Source: Hippophae tibetana
Lineage: Eukaryota > Streptophyta > Magnoliopsida > Rosales > Elaeagnaceae
DNA: 64,000 nucleotides
Direction of reading: 5' to 3'
NCBI GenBank assembly: GCA_037013495.1
Contig: CM072810.1
Location: 56,902,843-56,966,842, forward strand
Below are positions 1 through 13,784 of the stretch, in pieces; the first letter of the stretch is position 1; each line of letters opens with the position of its first letter. The translations under genes were made by a program, and so were the position numbers. Below the pieces are notes generated by a model. The model had not been told where the DNA came from, did no database searches, and saw only the letters and a list, made by a program, of their open reading frames with translations.

Positions 1-214
1 AAAACATCCATCAGACTAAATGTCAATTTGCTTATTAGCTTCTGTTATAAAGCAATCCTATAGTTTTGAAATATCTTACATTTCAAATTTAACATGAAAT
101 CCATCATCTATACTTCACTTGATAAATATAATATTATTCAAAAATAAAAAGATAATCAAGTTAAGCAGCACAGCAAAACATAGTCTTAAATATTTACAAG
201 TATCACAACCAATA
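1..214 (+). repeat. Satellite unit 0 (partial, tail only)
   Basis: The window opens inside a unit. The visible part is the end of the ~136-bp long-type segment (AAACATCCATCAGACTAAAT onward) and the conserved lead-in to the next anchor, so the truncated unit was of the long class. Confidence 0.9.
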
Positions 215-1781
215 ATGAAAAGTAAAACTCACCTTGCTCGCTCTTCCATAAAACGAAGAGCTTTGTCTAGAAAAGATGGAGATCCAACCTCTTTCAAAGC
301 AAACAGAATGGGTCTCCTAATAACTTTAGATACCGTTTGCTTTTTTTGTATCTATAAAAAGGACAACCACCGAAAAATGGCAAAAGAAATAAAGCGCAGA
401 TTAGCACTTTGCAAATTAACAAACTCATACGTCACATAGTAGAAAATTATTTGGGAAAATGATATTGGTATTAGAAAATTTATACTCACTGAGGTTCGAC
501 TTGCACTTTGCATAGATCCAACGTACACTAATGTGGTTTTCGGCATGCATGGTGATCGACACTAATATATGCCAACCTCGTTTCTGGAGAAGAATCTGCA
601 ACTACTCCAACTGATTCATTAGAATTTGTCACTGAACTTTCGAGAGGTTTTGATAATAGATTTCGCCCAACTTCATCAGTATCATTTGTTTCATGAGAAT
701 TTAGCCCGAAGCAAGAACCAACTTCATGGTGCAATTCATATGGGAATCTCCCAATATACATTTTTAACTTTTAAAAAGTTGAATAATAAATTAGTCATTG
801 GAGATTAGATATATAGAGAAAGGAAAAACGCTTAATAAAAATTACAAGTAATCATAATTTATGTTAGTAGCATATATTACACATTAAATAGAAAATCATG
901 TAAATAGTAGTAAACCTTTTAATTAAAGTCTATGCATTTATAGGATGCACACATTGAATTCAATATTTCCTCGAATAATAAAAGATAATACACAATAGAT
1001 GTTACAATTGGATAAAAATTAAATAAAACTTTTCCTACGTGGATAAAAATAATTATTATAGCTTCTATTAAATATATGAATATATATAAGTAAGAATATT
1101 TAAGTGGATAAAATTAAAATTTTTAATACAAATAACTAAAACTAAGTAAAGTAATTACAATATCATAAATAAGTTGATAAAAAATAATTATTATATATAA
1201 TAAATAAGTAATTGCAATAATAAAAAAATTGCCCCCATTCCCAAGTAGCAAAGAAAACAGAATAATTTGACAGTTCATCACAAATAAATTTTACTTGTAA
1301 ATCATAATTTAGGTAATAACATCCAATCGAATTTAACAATAGCTTTTTTACCTAACTAATTTAACATCCAAATAAATTTGACAATAACTAAATGCATATG
1401 ACATTATTCTTTCATATATCCCCAAGAAAATACTAAGAGAATAAAACAAGTGTGATTCGGTAAAAATATTGACATTATGTTTTTATTTTTCAAGCACACA
1501 ATTTCAAAAAAACAATATACACATATAAGTTTAAAAATAAATTAAATTTTTTTCAATCATAGTTTAAAACATCTATCAGACTAAATGTGAATTTGCTTAT
1601 TAGCTTATGTTAAAAAGCAATCCTATAATTTTGAAGTATCTTACATTTCAAATTTAACATCAAATGCATCGTCTATACTTCACTTGATACATATAATATT
1701 ATTCAAAAATAAAAATATAATCAAGTTAAGCAGCACACCAAAACATAGAGTCTTAAATATTTACAAGTATCATAACCAATA
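215..1781 (+). repeat. Satellite unit 1, long class
   Basis: 1567 bp, carrying the extra segment at its 3' end. The minus-strand RhoGAP exon is at 233-351, with donor AG|GTGAGT and acceptor TTTATAG. The second coding-like block is at about 528-761. Many private substitutions compared with central units. Confidence 0.93.
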
Positions 1782-3214
1782 ATGAAAAATAAAACTCACC
1801 TTGCTCACTCTTCCATTAAACGAAGAGTTTTCTCTAGAAAAGATGGAGATCGAACCTCTTTCAAAGCAAACAGAATGGGTCTCCCAATAACTTTAGATAC
1901 CGTTTGCTTTTTTTGTATCTTCAAAAAGGACAACCACCAAAAAATGGAAAAAGAAATAAAGCGCATATTAGCACTTTGCAAATTAACAAACTCATAGGTA
2001 GCATAGTAGTAAATTATTTGGGAAAATGATATTGGCATCAGAAAATTTATACTCACTTAGTTTCGACTTGCACTTTGCATCGATCCAACGTACAGTAATG
2101 TGGTTTTCGGCATGCATGGTGATCGACACTAATATATGTCAACCTCGTTTCTGGAGAAGAATTTGCAACTACTCCAACAGATTCATTAGAATTTGTCACT
2201 GAACTTTTGAGAGATTTTGATAATAGATTTCGCCCAACTTCATCAGTATCATTTGTTTCATGAGAATTTAGCACGAAGCCGGAACCAACTTCATGGTGCA
2301 ATTCATATGGGAATCTCCCAATATACGTTTTTAACTTTTAAAAAGCTTAATAATAAATTAGTCATTGGAGATGTAGATATATAGGTAAAGGAAAAACGCT
2401 TAATAAATTTTACAAGTAATCATAATTTATGTTAGCAGCATATATTATAAATTAAGTAGAAAATCATGCAAATAGTAGTAAACCTTTTAATTAAAGTCTA
2501 AGGATGTAGACGATGCACACATTGAATCCAATATTTCCTCGAACAATAAAAGATAATACACAATAGATGTTATAATTGGATAAAAATTAAATAAAACTTA
2601 CCTACGTGGATAAAAATAATTATTATAACTTCTCTTAATTATATGAATATATACAAGTAAGAATATTTAAGTGGATAAAAATAAATTTTTTAATATAAAT
2701 AACTAAAAGTAAGTAAAGTAATTGCAATATCATAAATAAGTATATAAAAAATAATTATTATATATAATAAATAGGTAATTGCAACAATAAAAAAATTGCC
2801 CCCATTCCTAAGTAGCAAATAAAAAACAGAATAATTTGACAGTTTATCACAAATAAATTTTACTTGTAAATCATAATTTAGGTAATAACATCCAATCCAA
2901 TTTAACAATAACTTTTTTACCTTACTAATTTAACATCCAAATAAATTTGACAACAACTAAATTCATATACCATTATTCATTCATATATCACCAAGAAAAT
3001 ACCAAGAGAATAAAACAAGTGTGATTCGGTAAAACTAATGACATTATGTTTTTATTTTTCAAGCACACAATTTCAAAAAAAAAATATACACATCAAATCC
3101 ATCATCTATACTTCACTTGATACATATAATATTATTCAAAAATAAAAAGATAATCAAGTTAAGCAGCACAGCAAAACATAGAGTCTTAAATATTTACAAG
3201 TATCACAACCAATA
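1782..3214 (+). repeat. Satellite unit 2, short class
   Basis: 1433 bp. RhoGAP exon at 1800-1918 (minus). In this unit the acceptor AG is degraded, because plus-strand TATCTTCAAA gives minus TTTGAAGATA, and the exon reads open into the upstream intron. The second block is at 2094-2301. Confidence 0.93.
1800..1918 (-). pseudogene. RhoGAP (REN1-like) exon remnant, representative copy in unit 2
   Basis: A copy of this 119-nt exon occurs in every full unit, at anchor +18 to +136. On the minus strand it reads I-Q-K-K-Q-T-V-S-K, then VIGRPILFAL and (in most units) SPSFLEKALRF, then MEERAR. This matches the opening of the RhoGAP domain of plant REN1/PH-RhoGAP proteins, which inactivate ROP GTPases, as I remember that family. 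In most units the exon is flanked by AG|GTGAGT (donor) and a pyrimidine-rich stretch ending TTTGTAG or TTTATAG (acceptor). The exon carrying the arginine finger (normally G-I-L-R) was not seen downstream, so no functional GAP can be made. Unit 2 carries three amino-acid changes in the motif. Confidence 0.72.
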
Positions 3215-4781
3215 ATGAAAAGTAAAACTCACCTTGTTCGCTCTTCCAGAAAACGAAGAGTTTTCTCTAGAAAAGATGGAGATCCAACCTCTTTCAAAGC
3301 ATACAGAATGGGTCTCCCAATAACTTTAGATACCGTTTGCTTTTTTTGTATCTACAAAAAGGACAACCACCGAAAAATGGAAAAAGAAATAAACGCATAT
3401 TAGCACTTTGCAAATTAACAAACTCATAGGTCACATAGTAACAAATTATTTAGGAAAATGATATTGGCATCAAAAAATTTATACTCACTGAGGTTCGACT
3501 TTACTTTGCATAAATCCAACGTACACTAATGTGGTTTTGGGCATGCATGGTGATCGAAACTAATATATGCCAACCTCGTTTCTGGAGAAGAATCTGCAAC
3601 TACTCCAACAGATTCATTAGAATTTGTCACTGAACTTTCGAGAGATTTTGATAATAGATTTCGCCCAACTTCATCAGTATCATTTGTTTCATGAGAATTT
3701 AGCCCGAAGCCAGAACCAACTTCATGGTGCAATTCATATGGGAATCTCCCAATATACGTTTTTAACTTTTAAAAAGCTTAATAATAAATTAGTCATTACA
3801 GATGTAGATATATAGAGAAAGGAAAAACGCTTAATAAATTTTACAAGTAATCATAATTTATGTTAGCAGCATATATTATAAATTAAATAGAAAATCATGT
3901 AAATAGTAGGAAACGTTTTAATTAAAATCTAAGCATTTATACGATGCACACATTGAATTCAATATTTCCTCGAACAATAAAAGCTAATACACAATAGATG
4001 TTATAATTGGATAAAAATTAAATAAAATTTTGCCTATGTGGATAAAAATAATTATTATAGCTTCTATTAAATATATGAATATCTATAAGTAAGAATATTT
4101 AAGTGGATAAAAATAAATTTTTTAATATAAATAAATAAAAATAAGTAAAGTAATTACAATATCATAAATAACTAGATAAAAAATAATTATTATATATAAT
4201 AAATAAGTAATTGCAACAATAAAAAAATTGCCCCCATTCCCAAGTAGTAAAGAAAACAAAATAATTTGACAGTTCATCACAAATAAATTTTACTTGTAAA
4301 TCATAATTTAGGTAATAACATCCAATCCAATTTAACAATAACTTTTTTACCTTACTAATTTATCATCCAAATAAATTTGACAACAACTAAATGCATATAA
4401 CATTATTCTTTCATATATCACCAAGAAAATACCAAGAGAATAAAACAAGTGTGATTCGGTAAAAATATTGACATTATGTTTTTATTTTTCAATCACATAA
4501 TTTCAAAAAAAAAAATACACACATATATGTATAAAAATAAATTAAATTTTTTTCAATCATAGTTTAAAACATTCATCTGACTAAATGTCAATTTGGTTAT
4601 TAGCTTCTGTTATAAAGCAATCCTATAATTTTGAAATATCTTACATTTCAAATTTAACATTAAATCCATCATCTATACTTCACTTGATACATATAATATT
4701 ATTCAAAAATAAAAAGATAATCAAGTTTAAAAGCACAGCAAAACATAGAGTCTTAAATATTTACAAGCGTCACAACCAATA
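3215..4781 (+). repeat. Satellite unit 3, long class
   Basis: 1567 bp. RhoGAP exon at 3233-3351. The flanking intron has a 1-nt loss (AAACGCATAT instead of AAAGCGCATAT). The second block is at 3526-3732. Confidence 0.93.
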
Positions 4782-6212
4782 ATGAAAAGTAAAACTCACC
4801 TTGCTCGCTCTTCCATAAAACGAAGAGCTTTCTCTAGAAAAGATGGCGATCCAACCTCTTTCAAAGCAAACAGAATGGGTCTCCCAATAACTTTAGATAC
4901 CGTTTGCTTTTTTTGTATCTATAAAAAGGACAACCACCTAAAAATGGAAAAAGAAATAAAGCGAAGATTAGAACTTTGCAAATTCACAAACTCATAGGTC
5001 ACATAGTAAAAAATTATTTAGGAAAATTATATTGGCATCAGAAAATTTATACTCACTCAGGTTCGACTTTACTTTGCATAAATCCAACGTACACTAATGT
5101 AGTTTTCGGCATGCATGGTGATCGAAACTAACATATGCCAACCTCCTTTCTGGAGAAGAATCTGCAACTACTCCAACAGATTCATTAGAATTTGTCACTG
5201 AAATTTCGAGAGATTTTGATAATAGATTTCGCCCAACTTTATCAGTATCATTTGTTTCATGAGAATTTAGCACGAAGCCAAAACCAACTTCATGGTGCAA
5301 TTCATATGGGAATCTCCCAATATACGTTTTTAACTTTTAAAAAGCTTAATAATAAATTAGTCATTAGAGATTTAGATAAATAGGTAAAGGAAAAACGCTT
5401 AATAAATTTTACAAGTAATCATAATTTATGTTAGCAGCATATATTATAAATTAAGTAGAAAATCATGCAAATAGTAGTAAATCTTTTAATTAAAGTCTAA
5501 GGATGAAGACGATGCACACATTAAATCCATTATTTCCTCGAACAATAAAAGATAATGCACAATATATGTTATAATTGGATAAAAATTAAATAAAACTTTT
5601 ACTACGTGTATAAAAATAATTATTATAGTTTCTATTAAATATATGAATATATATAAGTAAGAATATTTAAGTGGATAAATATAAATTTTTTAATATAAAT
5701 AACTAAAAATAAGGAAAGTAATTACAATATCATAAATAAGTAGATAAAAAATAATTATTATATATAATAAATAAGTAATGGCAACAATAAAAAAATTGCC
5801 CCCATTCCCAAGTAGTAAAGAAAACAGAATAATTTGACAGTTTATCACAAATAAATTTTACTTGTAAATCATAATTTATGTAATAACATCCAATCCAATT
5901 TAACAATAACTTTTTTACCTTACTAATTTAACATCCAAATAAATTTGACAATAACTAAATGCATATACCATTATTCTTTCATATATCACCAAGAAAATAC
6001 CAAGAGAATAAAACAAGTGTGATTCGGTAAAACTGATGACATTATGTTTTTAATTTTCAAGCACACAATTTTAAAAAATATATATACACATCAAATCCAT
6101 CATCTATACTTCACTTGATACATATAATATTATTCAAAAATAAAAAGATAATCAAGTTAAGCAGCACAGCAAAACATAGAGTCTTAAATATTTACAAGTA
6201 TCACAACCAATA
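4782..6212 (+). repeat. Satellite unit 4, short class
   Basis: 1431 bp. RhoGAP exon at 4800-4918 and second block at 5094-5300. The tail carries ATCCATTATTTCC in place of ATCCAATATTTCC, a state that recurs in units 5, 6 and many later units. Confidence 0.93.
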
Positions 6213-7643
6213 ATGAAAAGTAAAACTCACCTTGTTCGCTCTTCCATAAAACGAAGAGCTTTCTCTAGAAAAGATGGAGATCCAACCTCTTTCAAAGCAA
6301 ACAGAATGGGTCTCCCAATAACATTAGATACCGTTTGTAGTTTTTCTTTCTACAAAAAGGACAACCACCGAAAAATGGAAAAAGAAATAAAGCGCAGATT
6401 AACACTTTGCAAATTAACAAACTCATAGGTCACATAGTAAAAAATTATTTAGGAAAATTATATTGGCATCAGAAAATTTATACTCACTGAGGTTCGACTT
6501 TACTTTGCATAAATCCAACGTACACTAATGTGGTTTTCGGCATGCATGGTGATCGAAACTAACATTTGCCAACCTCGTTTCTGGAGAAGAATCTGCAACT
6601 ACTCCAACAGATTCATTAGAATTTGTCACTGAACTTTCGAGAGATTTTGATAATAGATTTCGCCCAACTTCATCAGTATCATTTGTTTCATGAGAATTTA
6701 GCACGAAGCCAGAACCAACTTCATGGTGCAATTCATATGGGAATCTCCCAATATACGTTTTTAACTTTTAAAAAGCTTAATAATAAATTAGTCATTAGAG
6801 ATGTAGATATATAGAGAAAGGAAAAACGCTTAATAAATTTTACAAGTAATCATAATTTATGTTAGCAGCATATATTATAAATTAAGTAGAAAATCATGCA
6901 AATAGTAGTAAATCTTTTAATTAAAGTCTAAGGATGTAGACGATGCACACATTAAATCCATTATTTCCTCGAACAATAAAAGATAATGCACAATATATGT
7001 TATAATTGGATAAAAATTAAATAAAACTTTTACTACGTGTATAAAAATAATTATTATAGTTTCTATTAAATATATGAATATATATAAGTAAGAATATTTA
7101 AGTGGATAAATATAAATTTTTTAATATAAATAACTAAAAATAAGGAAAGTAATTACAATATCATAAATAAGTAGATAAAAAATAATTATTATATATAATA
7201 AATAAGTAATGGCAACAATAAAAAAATTGCCCCCATTCCCAAGTAGTAAAGAAAACAGAATAATTTGACAGTTTATCACAAATAAATTTTACTTGTAAAT
7301 CATAATTTATGTAATAACATCCAATCCAATTTAACAATAACTTTTTTACCTTACTAATTTAACATCCAAATAAATTTGACAATAACTAAATTCATATACC
7401 ATTATTCTTTCATATATCACCAAGAAAATACCAAGAGAATAAAACAAGTGTGATTCGGTAAAACTAATGACATCATGTTTTTAATTTTCAAGCACACAAT
7501 TTTAAAAAAAGAATATACACGTCAAATCCATCATCTATACCTCACTTGATACATATAATATTATTCAAAAATGAAAAGATAATCAAGTTAAGCAGCACAG
7601 CAAAACATAGAGTCTTAAATATTTACAAGTATCACAACCAATA
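6213..7643 (+). repeat. Satellite unit 5, short class
   Basis: 1431 bp. The RhoGAP exon at 6231-6349 has a cluster of substitutions near its 5' end (plus strand GTAGTTTTTCTTTCT in place of GCTTTTTTTGTATCT) without a length change. Second block at 6525-6731. Confidence 0.93.
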
Positions 7644-9219
7644 ATGAAAAGTAAAACTCACCTTGTTCGCTCTTCCATAAAACGAAGTGCTTTCTCTAGA
7701 AAAGATGGAGATCCAACCTCTTTCAAAGCAAACAGAATGTGTCTCCCAATAACTTTAGATACCGTTTGCTTTTTTTGTATCTACGAAAAGGACGACCACC
7801 GAAAAATGGAAAAAGAAATAAAGCGCAGATTAGCACTTTGCAAATTAACAAACTCATAGGTCACATAGTAAAAAATTATTTAGGAAAATTATATTGGCAT
7901 CAGAAAATTTATACTCACTGAGGTTCGACTTTAGTTTGCATAAATCCAACGTACACTAATGTGGTTTTCGGCATGCATGGTGATCGAAACTAACATTTGC
8001 CAACCTCGTTTCTGGAGAAGAATCTGCAACTACTCCAACATATTCATTAGAATTTGTCACTGAACTTTCGAGAGATTTTGATAATAGATTTCGCCCAACT
8101 TCATCAGTATCATTTGTTTCATGAGAATTTAGCACGAAGCCAGAACCAACTTCATGGTGCAATTCATATGGGAATCTCCCAATATACGTTTTTAACTTTT
8201 AAAAAGCTTAATAATAAATTAGTCATTAGAGATGTAGATATATAGAGAAAGGAAAAATGCTTAATAAATTTTACAAGTAATCATAATTTATGTTAGCAGC
8301 ATATATTATACAATAAATAGAAAATCATGCAAATAGTAGTAAATCTTTTAATTAAAGTCTAAGGATGTAGACGATGCACACATTAAATCCATTATTTCCT
8401 CGAACAATAAAAGATAATGCACAATATATGTTATAATTGGATAAAAATTAAATAAACCTTTTACTACGTTTATAAAAATAATTATTATAGCTTCTATTAA
8501 ATATATGAATATATATAAGTAAGAATATTTAAGTGGATAAAAATAAATTTTTTAATATAAATAACTAAAAATAAGGAAAGTAATTACAATATCATAAATA
8601 AGTAGATAAAAAATAATTATTATATATAATAAATAAGTAATTGCAACAATAAAAAAATTGCCCCCATTCCCAAGTTGCAAAGAAAACAAAATAATTTGAC
8701 AGTTCATCACAAATAAATTTTACTTGTAAATCATAATTTAGGTAATAACATCCAATCCAATTTAACAATAACTTTTTTACCTTACTAATTTATCATCCAA
8801 ATGAATTTGACAACAACTAAATGCATATAACATTATTCTTTCATATATCACCAAGAAAATACCAAGAGAATAAAACAAGTGTGATTCGGTAAAAATATTG
8901 ACATTATGTTTTTATTTTTCAATCACATAATTTCAAAAAAAAAAAAAAAACAATACACACATATAAGTTTAAAAAGAAATTAAATTTTTTTCAATCATAG
9001 TTTAAAACATTCATCTGACTAAATGTCAATTTGGTTATTAGCTTCTGTTAAAAAGCAATCCTATAATTTTGAAATATCTTACATTTCAAATTTAACATTA
9101 AATCCATCATCTATACTTCACCTGATACATATAATATTATTCAAAAATAAAAAGATAATCAAGTTAAAAAGCACAGCAAAACATAGAGTCTTAAATATTT
9201 ACAAGCATCACAACCAATA
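7644..9219 (+). repeat. Satellite unit 6, long class
   Basis: 1576 bp, the longest unit. The excess over 1567 lies in an expanded A tract near 8935-8950. RhoGAP exon at 7662-7780, second block at 7956-8162. Confidence 0.93.
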
Positions 9220-10651
9220 ATGAAAAGTAAAACTCACCTTGCTCGCTCTTCCATAAAACGAAGAGCTTTCTCTAGAAAAGATGGCGATCCAACCTCTTTC
9301 AAAGCAAACAGAATGGGTCTCCCAATAACTTTAGATACCGTTTGCTTTTTTTGTATCTACAAAAAAGACAACCACCGAAAAATGGAAAAAGAAATAAAGC
9401 GCATATTAGCACTTTGCAAATTAACAAACTCATAGGTCACATACTAGTAAATTATTTGGGAAAATGATATTGGCATCAGAAAATTTATACTCACTTAGAT
9501 TCGACTTGCACTTTGCATAGATCCAACGTACACTAATGTGGTTTTCGGCATGCATGGTGATCGACACTAATATATGCCAACCTCGTTTCTGGAGAAGAAT
9601 CTGCAACTACTCCAACAGATTCATTAGAATTTGTCACTGAAATTTCGAGAGATTTTGATAATAGATTTCGCCCAACTTCATCAATATCATTTGTTTCATG
9701 AGAATTTAGCACGAAGCCAGAACCAACTTCATGGTGCAATTCATATGGGAATCTCCCAATATACGTTTTTAACTTTTAAAAAGCTTAATAATAAATTAGT
9801 CATTAGAGATGTAGATATATAGAGAAAGGAAAAACGCTTAATAAATGTTACAAGTAATCATAATTTATGTTAGCAGCATATATTATACAATAAATAGAAA
9901 ATCATGCAAATAGTAGTAAATCTTTTAATTAAAGTCTAAAGATGTAGACGATGCACACATTGAATCCAATATATCGTCGAACAATAAAAGATAATGCACA
10001 ATATATGTTATAATTGGATAAAAATTAAATAAAACTTTTACTACGTGTATAAAAATAATTATTATAGCTTCTATTAAATATATGAATATATATAAGTAAG
10101 AATATTTAAGTGGATAAAAATAAAATTTTTAATATAAATAACTAAAAATAAGGAAAGTAATTACAATATCATAAATAAGTAGATAAAAAATAATTATTAT
10201 ATATAATAAATAAGTAATGGCAACAATAAAAAAAGTGCCCCCATTCCCAAGTAGTAAAGAAAACAGAATAATTTGACAGTTTATCACAAATAAATTTTAC
10301 TTGTAAATCATAATTTATGTAATAACATCCCATCCAATTTAACAATAACTTTTCTACCTTACTAATTTAACATCCAAATAAATTTGACAATAACTAAATT
10401 CATATACCATTATTCTTTCATATATCACCAAGAAAATACCAAGAGAATAAAACAAGTGTGATTCGGTAAAACTAATGACATCATGTTTTTAATTTTCAAG
10501 CACACAATTTTAAAAAAAATATATACACATCAAATCCATCATCTATACCTCACTTGATACATATAATATTATTCAAAAATAAAAAGATAATCAAGTTAAG
10601 CAGCACAGCAAAACATAGAGTCTTAAATATTTACAAGTATCACAACCAATA
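9220..10651 (+). repeat. Satellite unit 7, short class
   Basis: 1432 bp. RhoGAP exon at 9238-9356, second block at 9533-9739. Confidence 0.93.
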
Positions 10652-12217
10652 ATGAAAAGTAAAACTCACCTTGTTCGCTCATCCATAAAACGAAGAGCTT
10701 TCTCTAGAAAAGATGGAGATCCAACCTCTTTCAAAGCAAACAGAATGTGTCTCCCAATAACTTTAGATACCGTTTGCTTTTTTTGTATCTACAAAAAGGA
10801 CGACCACCGAAAAATGGAAAAAGAAATAAAGCGCAGATTAGCACTTTGCAAATTAACAAACTCATAGGTCACATAGTAAAAAATTATTTAGGAAAATTAT
10901 ATTGGCATCAGAAAATTTTTACTCACTGAGGTTCGACTTTAGTTTGCATAAATCCAACGTACACTAATGTGGTTTTCGGCATGCATGGTGATCGAAACTA
11001 ACATTTGCCAACCTCGTTTTTGGAGAAGAATCTGCAACTACTCCAACATATTCATTAGAATTTGTCACTGAACTTTCGAGAGATTTTGATAATAGATTTC
11101 GCCCAACTTCATCAGTATCATTTGTTTCATGAGAATTTAGCACGAAGCCGGAACCAACTTCATGGTGCAATTCATATGGGAATCTCCCAATATACGTTTT
11201 TAACTTTTAAAAAGCTTAATAATAAATTAGTCATTAGAGATGTAGATATATAGAGAAAGGAAAAATGCTTAATAAATTTTACAATTAATCATAATTTATG
11301 TTAGCAGTATATATTATACAATAAATAGAAAATCATGCAAATAGTAGTAAATCTTTTAATTAAAGTCTAAGGATGTAGACGATGCACACATTAAATCCAT
11401 TATTTCCTCGAACAATAATAGATAATGCACAATATATGTTATAATTGGATAAAAATTAAATAAACCTTTTACTACGTTATAAAAATAATTATTATAGCTT
11501 CTATTAAATATATGAATATATATAAGTAAGAATATTTAAGTGGATAAAAATAAAAATTTTAATATAAATAACTAAAAATAAGGAAAGTAATTACAATATC
11601 ATAAATAAGTAGATAAAAAATAATTATTATATATAATAAATAAGTAATTGCAACAATAAAAAAATTGCCCCCATTCTCAAGTAGCAAAGAAAACAAAATA
11701 ATTTGACAGTTCATCACAAATAAAGTTTACTTGTAAATCATAATTTAGGTAATAACATCCAATCCAATTTAACAATAACTTTTTTACCTTACTAATTTAT
11801 CATCCAAATAAATTTGACAACAACTAAATGCATATAACATTATTCTTTCATATATCACCAAGAAAATACCAAGAGAATAAAACAAGTGTGATTCGGTAAA
11901 AATATTGACATTATGTTTTTATTTTTCAAGCATATAATTTCAAAAAAAAAAAATACACGCATATAAGTTTAAAAATAAATTAAATTTTTTTCAATCATAA
12001 TATAAAACATTCATCACACTAAATGTCAATTTGCTTATTAGCTTATGTTAAAAAGCAATCCTATAATTTTGAAATATCTTACATTTCAAATTTAACATTA
12101 AATCCATCATCTATAGTTTACTTGATACATATAATATTATTCAAAAACAAAAAGATAATCAAGTTAAGCAGCACAGCAAAACATAGTCTTAAATATTTAC
12201 AAGTATCACAACCAATA
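10652..12217 (+). repeat. Satellite unit 8, long class
   Basis: 1566 bp. RhoGAP exon at 10670-10788, sharing the AGAATGTGTCTCCC variant with unit 6 and so probably related to it by a two-unit duplication. Second block at 10964-11170. Confidence 0.93.
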
Positions 12218-13784
12218 ATGAAAAGTAAAACTCACCTTGCTCGCTCTTCCATAAAACGAAGAGCTTTCTCTAGAAAAGATAGCGATCCAACCTCTTTCAA
12301 AGCAAACAAAATGGGTCTCCCAATAACTTTAGATACCGTTTGCTTTTTTTGTATCTACAAAAAGGAAAACCACCGAAAAATGGAAAAAGAAATAAAGCAC
12401 AGATTAGCACTTTGCAAATTAACAAACTCATAGGTCACATAGTAAAAAATTATTTAGGAAAATTATATTGGCATCAGAAAATTTATACTCACTTAGGTTC
12501 GACTTTACTTTGCATAAATCCAACGTACACTAATGTGGTTTTCGGCATGCATGGTGATCGACACTAATATATGCCAACCTCGTTTCTGGAGAAGAATCTG
12601 CAACTACTCCAACAGATTCATTAGAATTTGTCACTGAACTTTCGAGAGATTTTGATAATAGATTTCGCCCAACTTCATCAGTATCATTTGTTTCATGAGA
12701 ATTTAGCACGAAGCCAGAACCAACTTCATGGTGCAATTCATATGGGAATCTCCCAATATACGTTTTTAACTTTTAAAAAGCTTAATAATAAATTAGTCAT
12801 TAGAGATGTAGATATATAGAGAAAGGAAAAAAGCTTAATAAATTTTACAAGTAATCATAATTTATGTTAGCAGCATATATTATAAATTAAGTAGAAAATC
12901 ATGCAAATAGTAGTAAATCTTTTAATTAAAGTCTAAGGATGTAGACGATGCACACATTGAATCCAATATTTCCTCGAACAATAAAAGATAATGCACAATA
13001 TATGTTATAAATGAATAAAAATTAAATAAAACTTTTACTACGTGTATAAAAATAATTATTATAGCTTCTATTAAATATATGAATATATATAAGTAAGAAT
13101 ATTTAAGTGGATAAAAATAAATTTTTTAATATAAATAACTAAAAATAAGGAAAGTAATTACAATATCATAAATAAGTAGATAAAAAATAATATTTATATA
13201 TAATAAATAAGTAATTGCAACAATAAAAAAATTGCCCCCATTCCCAAGTAGCAAAGAAAAAAGAATAATTCGACAGTTCATCACAAATAAATTTTACTTG
13301 TAAATCATAATTTAGGTAATAACATCCAATCCAATTTAAAAATAACTTTTTTACCTTACTAATTTATCATCCAAATAAATTTGACAACAACTAAATGCAT
13401 ATAACATTATTCTTTCATATATCACCAAGAAAATACCAAGAGAATAAAACAAGTGTGATTCGGTAAAAATATTGACTTTATGTTTTTATTTTTCAAGCAC
13501 ACAATTTCAAAAAAAATATATACATATATAAGTTTAAAAATAAATTAAAATTTTTTCAATCATAGTTTAAAACATCCATCAGAATAAATTTCAATTTGCT
13601 TATTAGCTTCTGTTATAAAGCAATCCTATAATTTTGAAATATCTTACATTTCAAATTTAACATGAAATCCATCATCTATACTTCACTTGATACATATAAT
13701 ATTATTCAAAAATAAAAAGATAATCAAGTTAAGCAGCACAGCAAAACATAGAGTCTTAAATATTTACAAGTATCACAACCAATA
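12218..13784 (+). repeat. Satellite unit 9, long class (dimer X, first half)
   Basis: 1567 bp. First half of a 3136-bp dimer that is repeated at unit 11. RhoGAP exon at 12236-12354, second block at 12530-12736. Confidence 0.93.

Noticed and set aside
2690..2908. Hydrophobic minus-strand ORF that looks like a membrane protein (also at 14693-14911)
   Set aside because: Arises from AT-rich codons in the non-conserved part of the unit and is broken in most other units.
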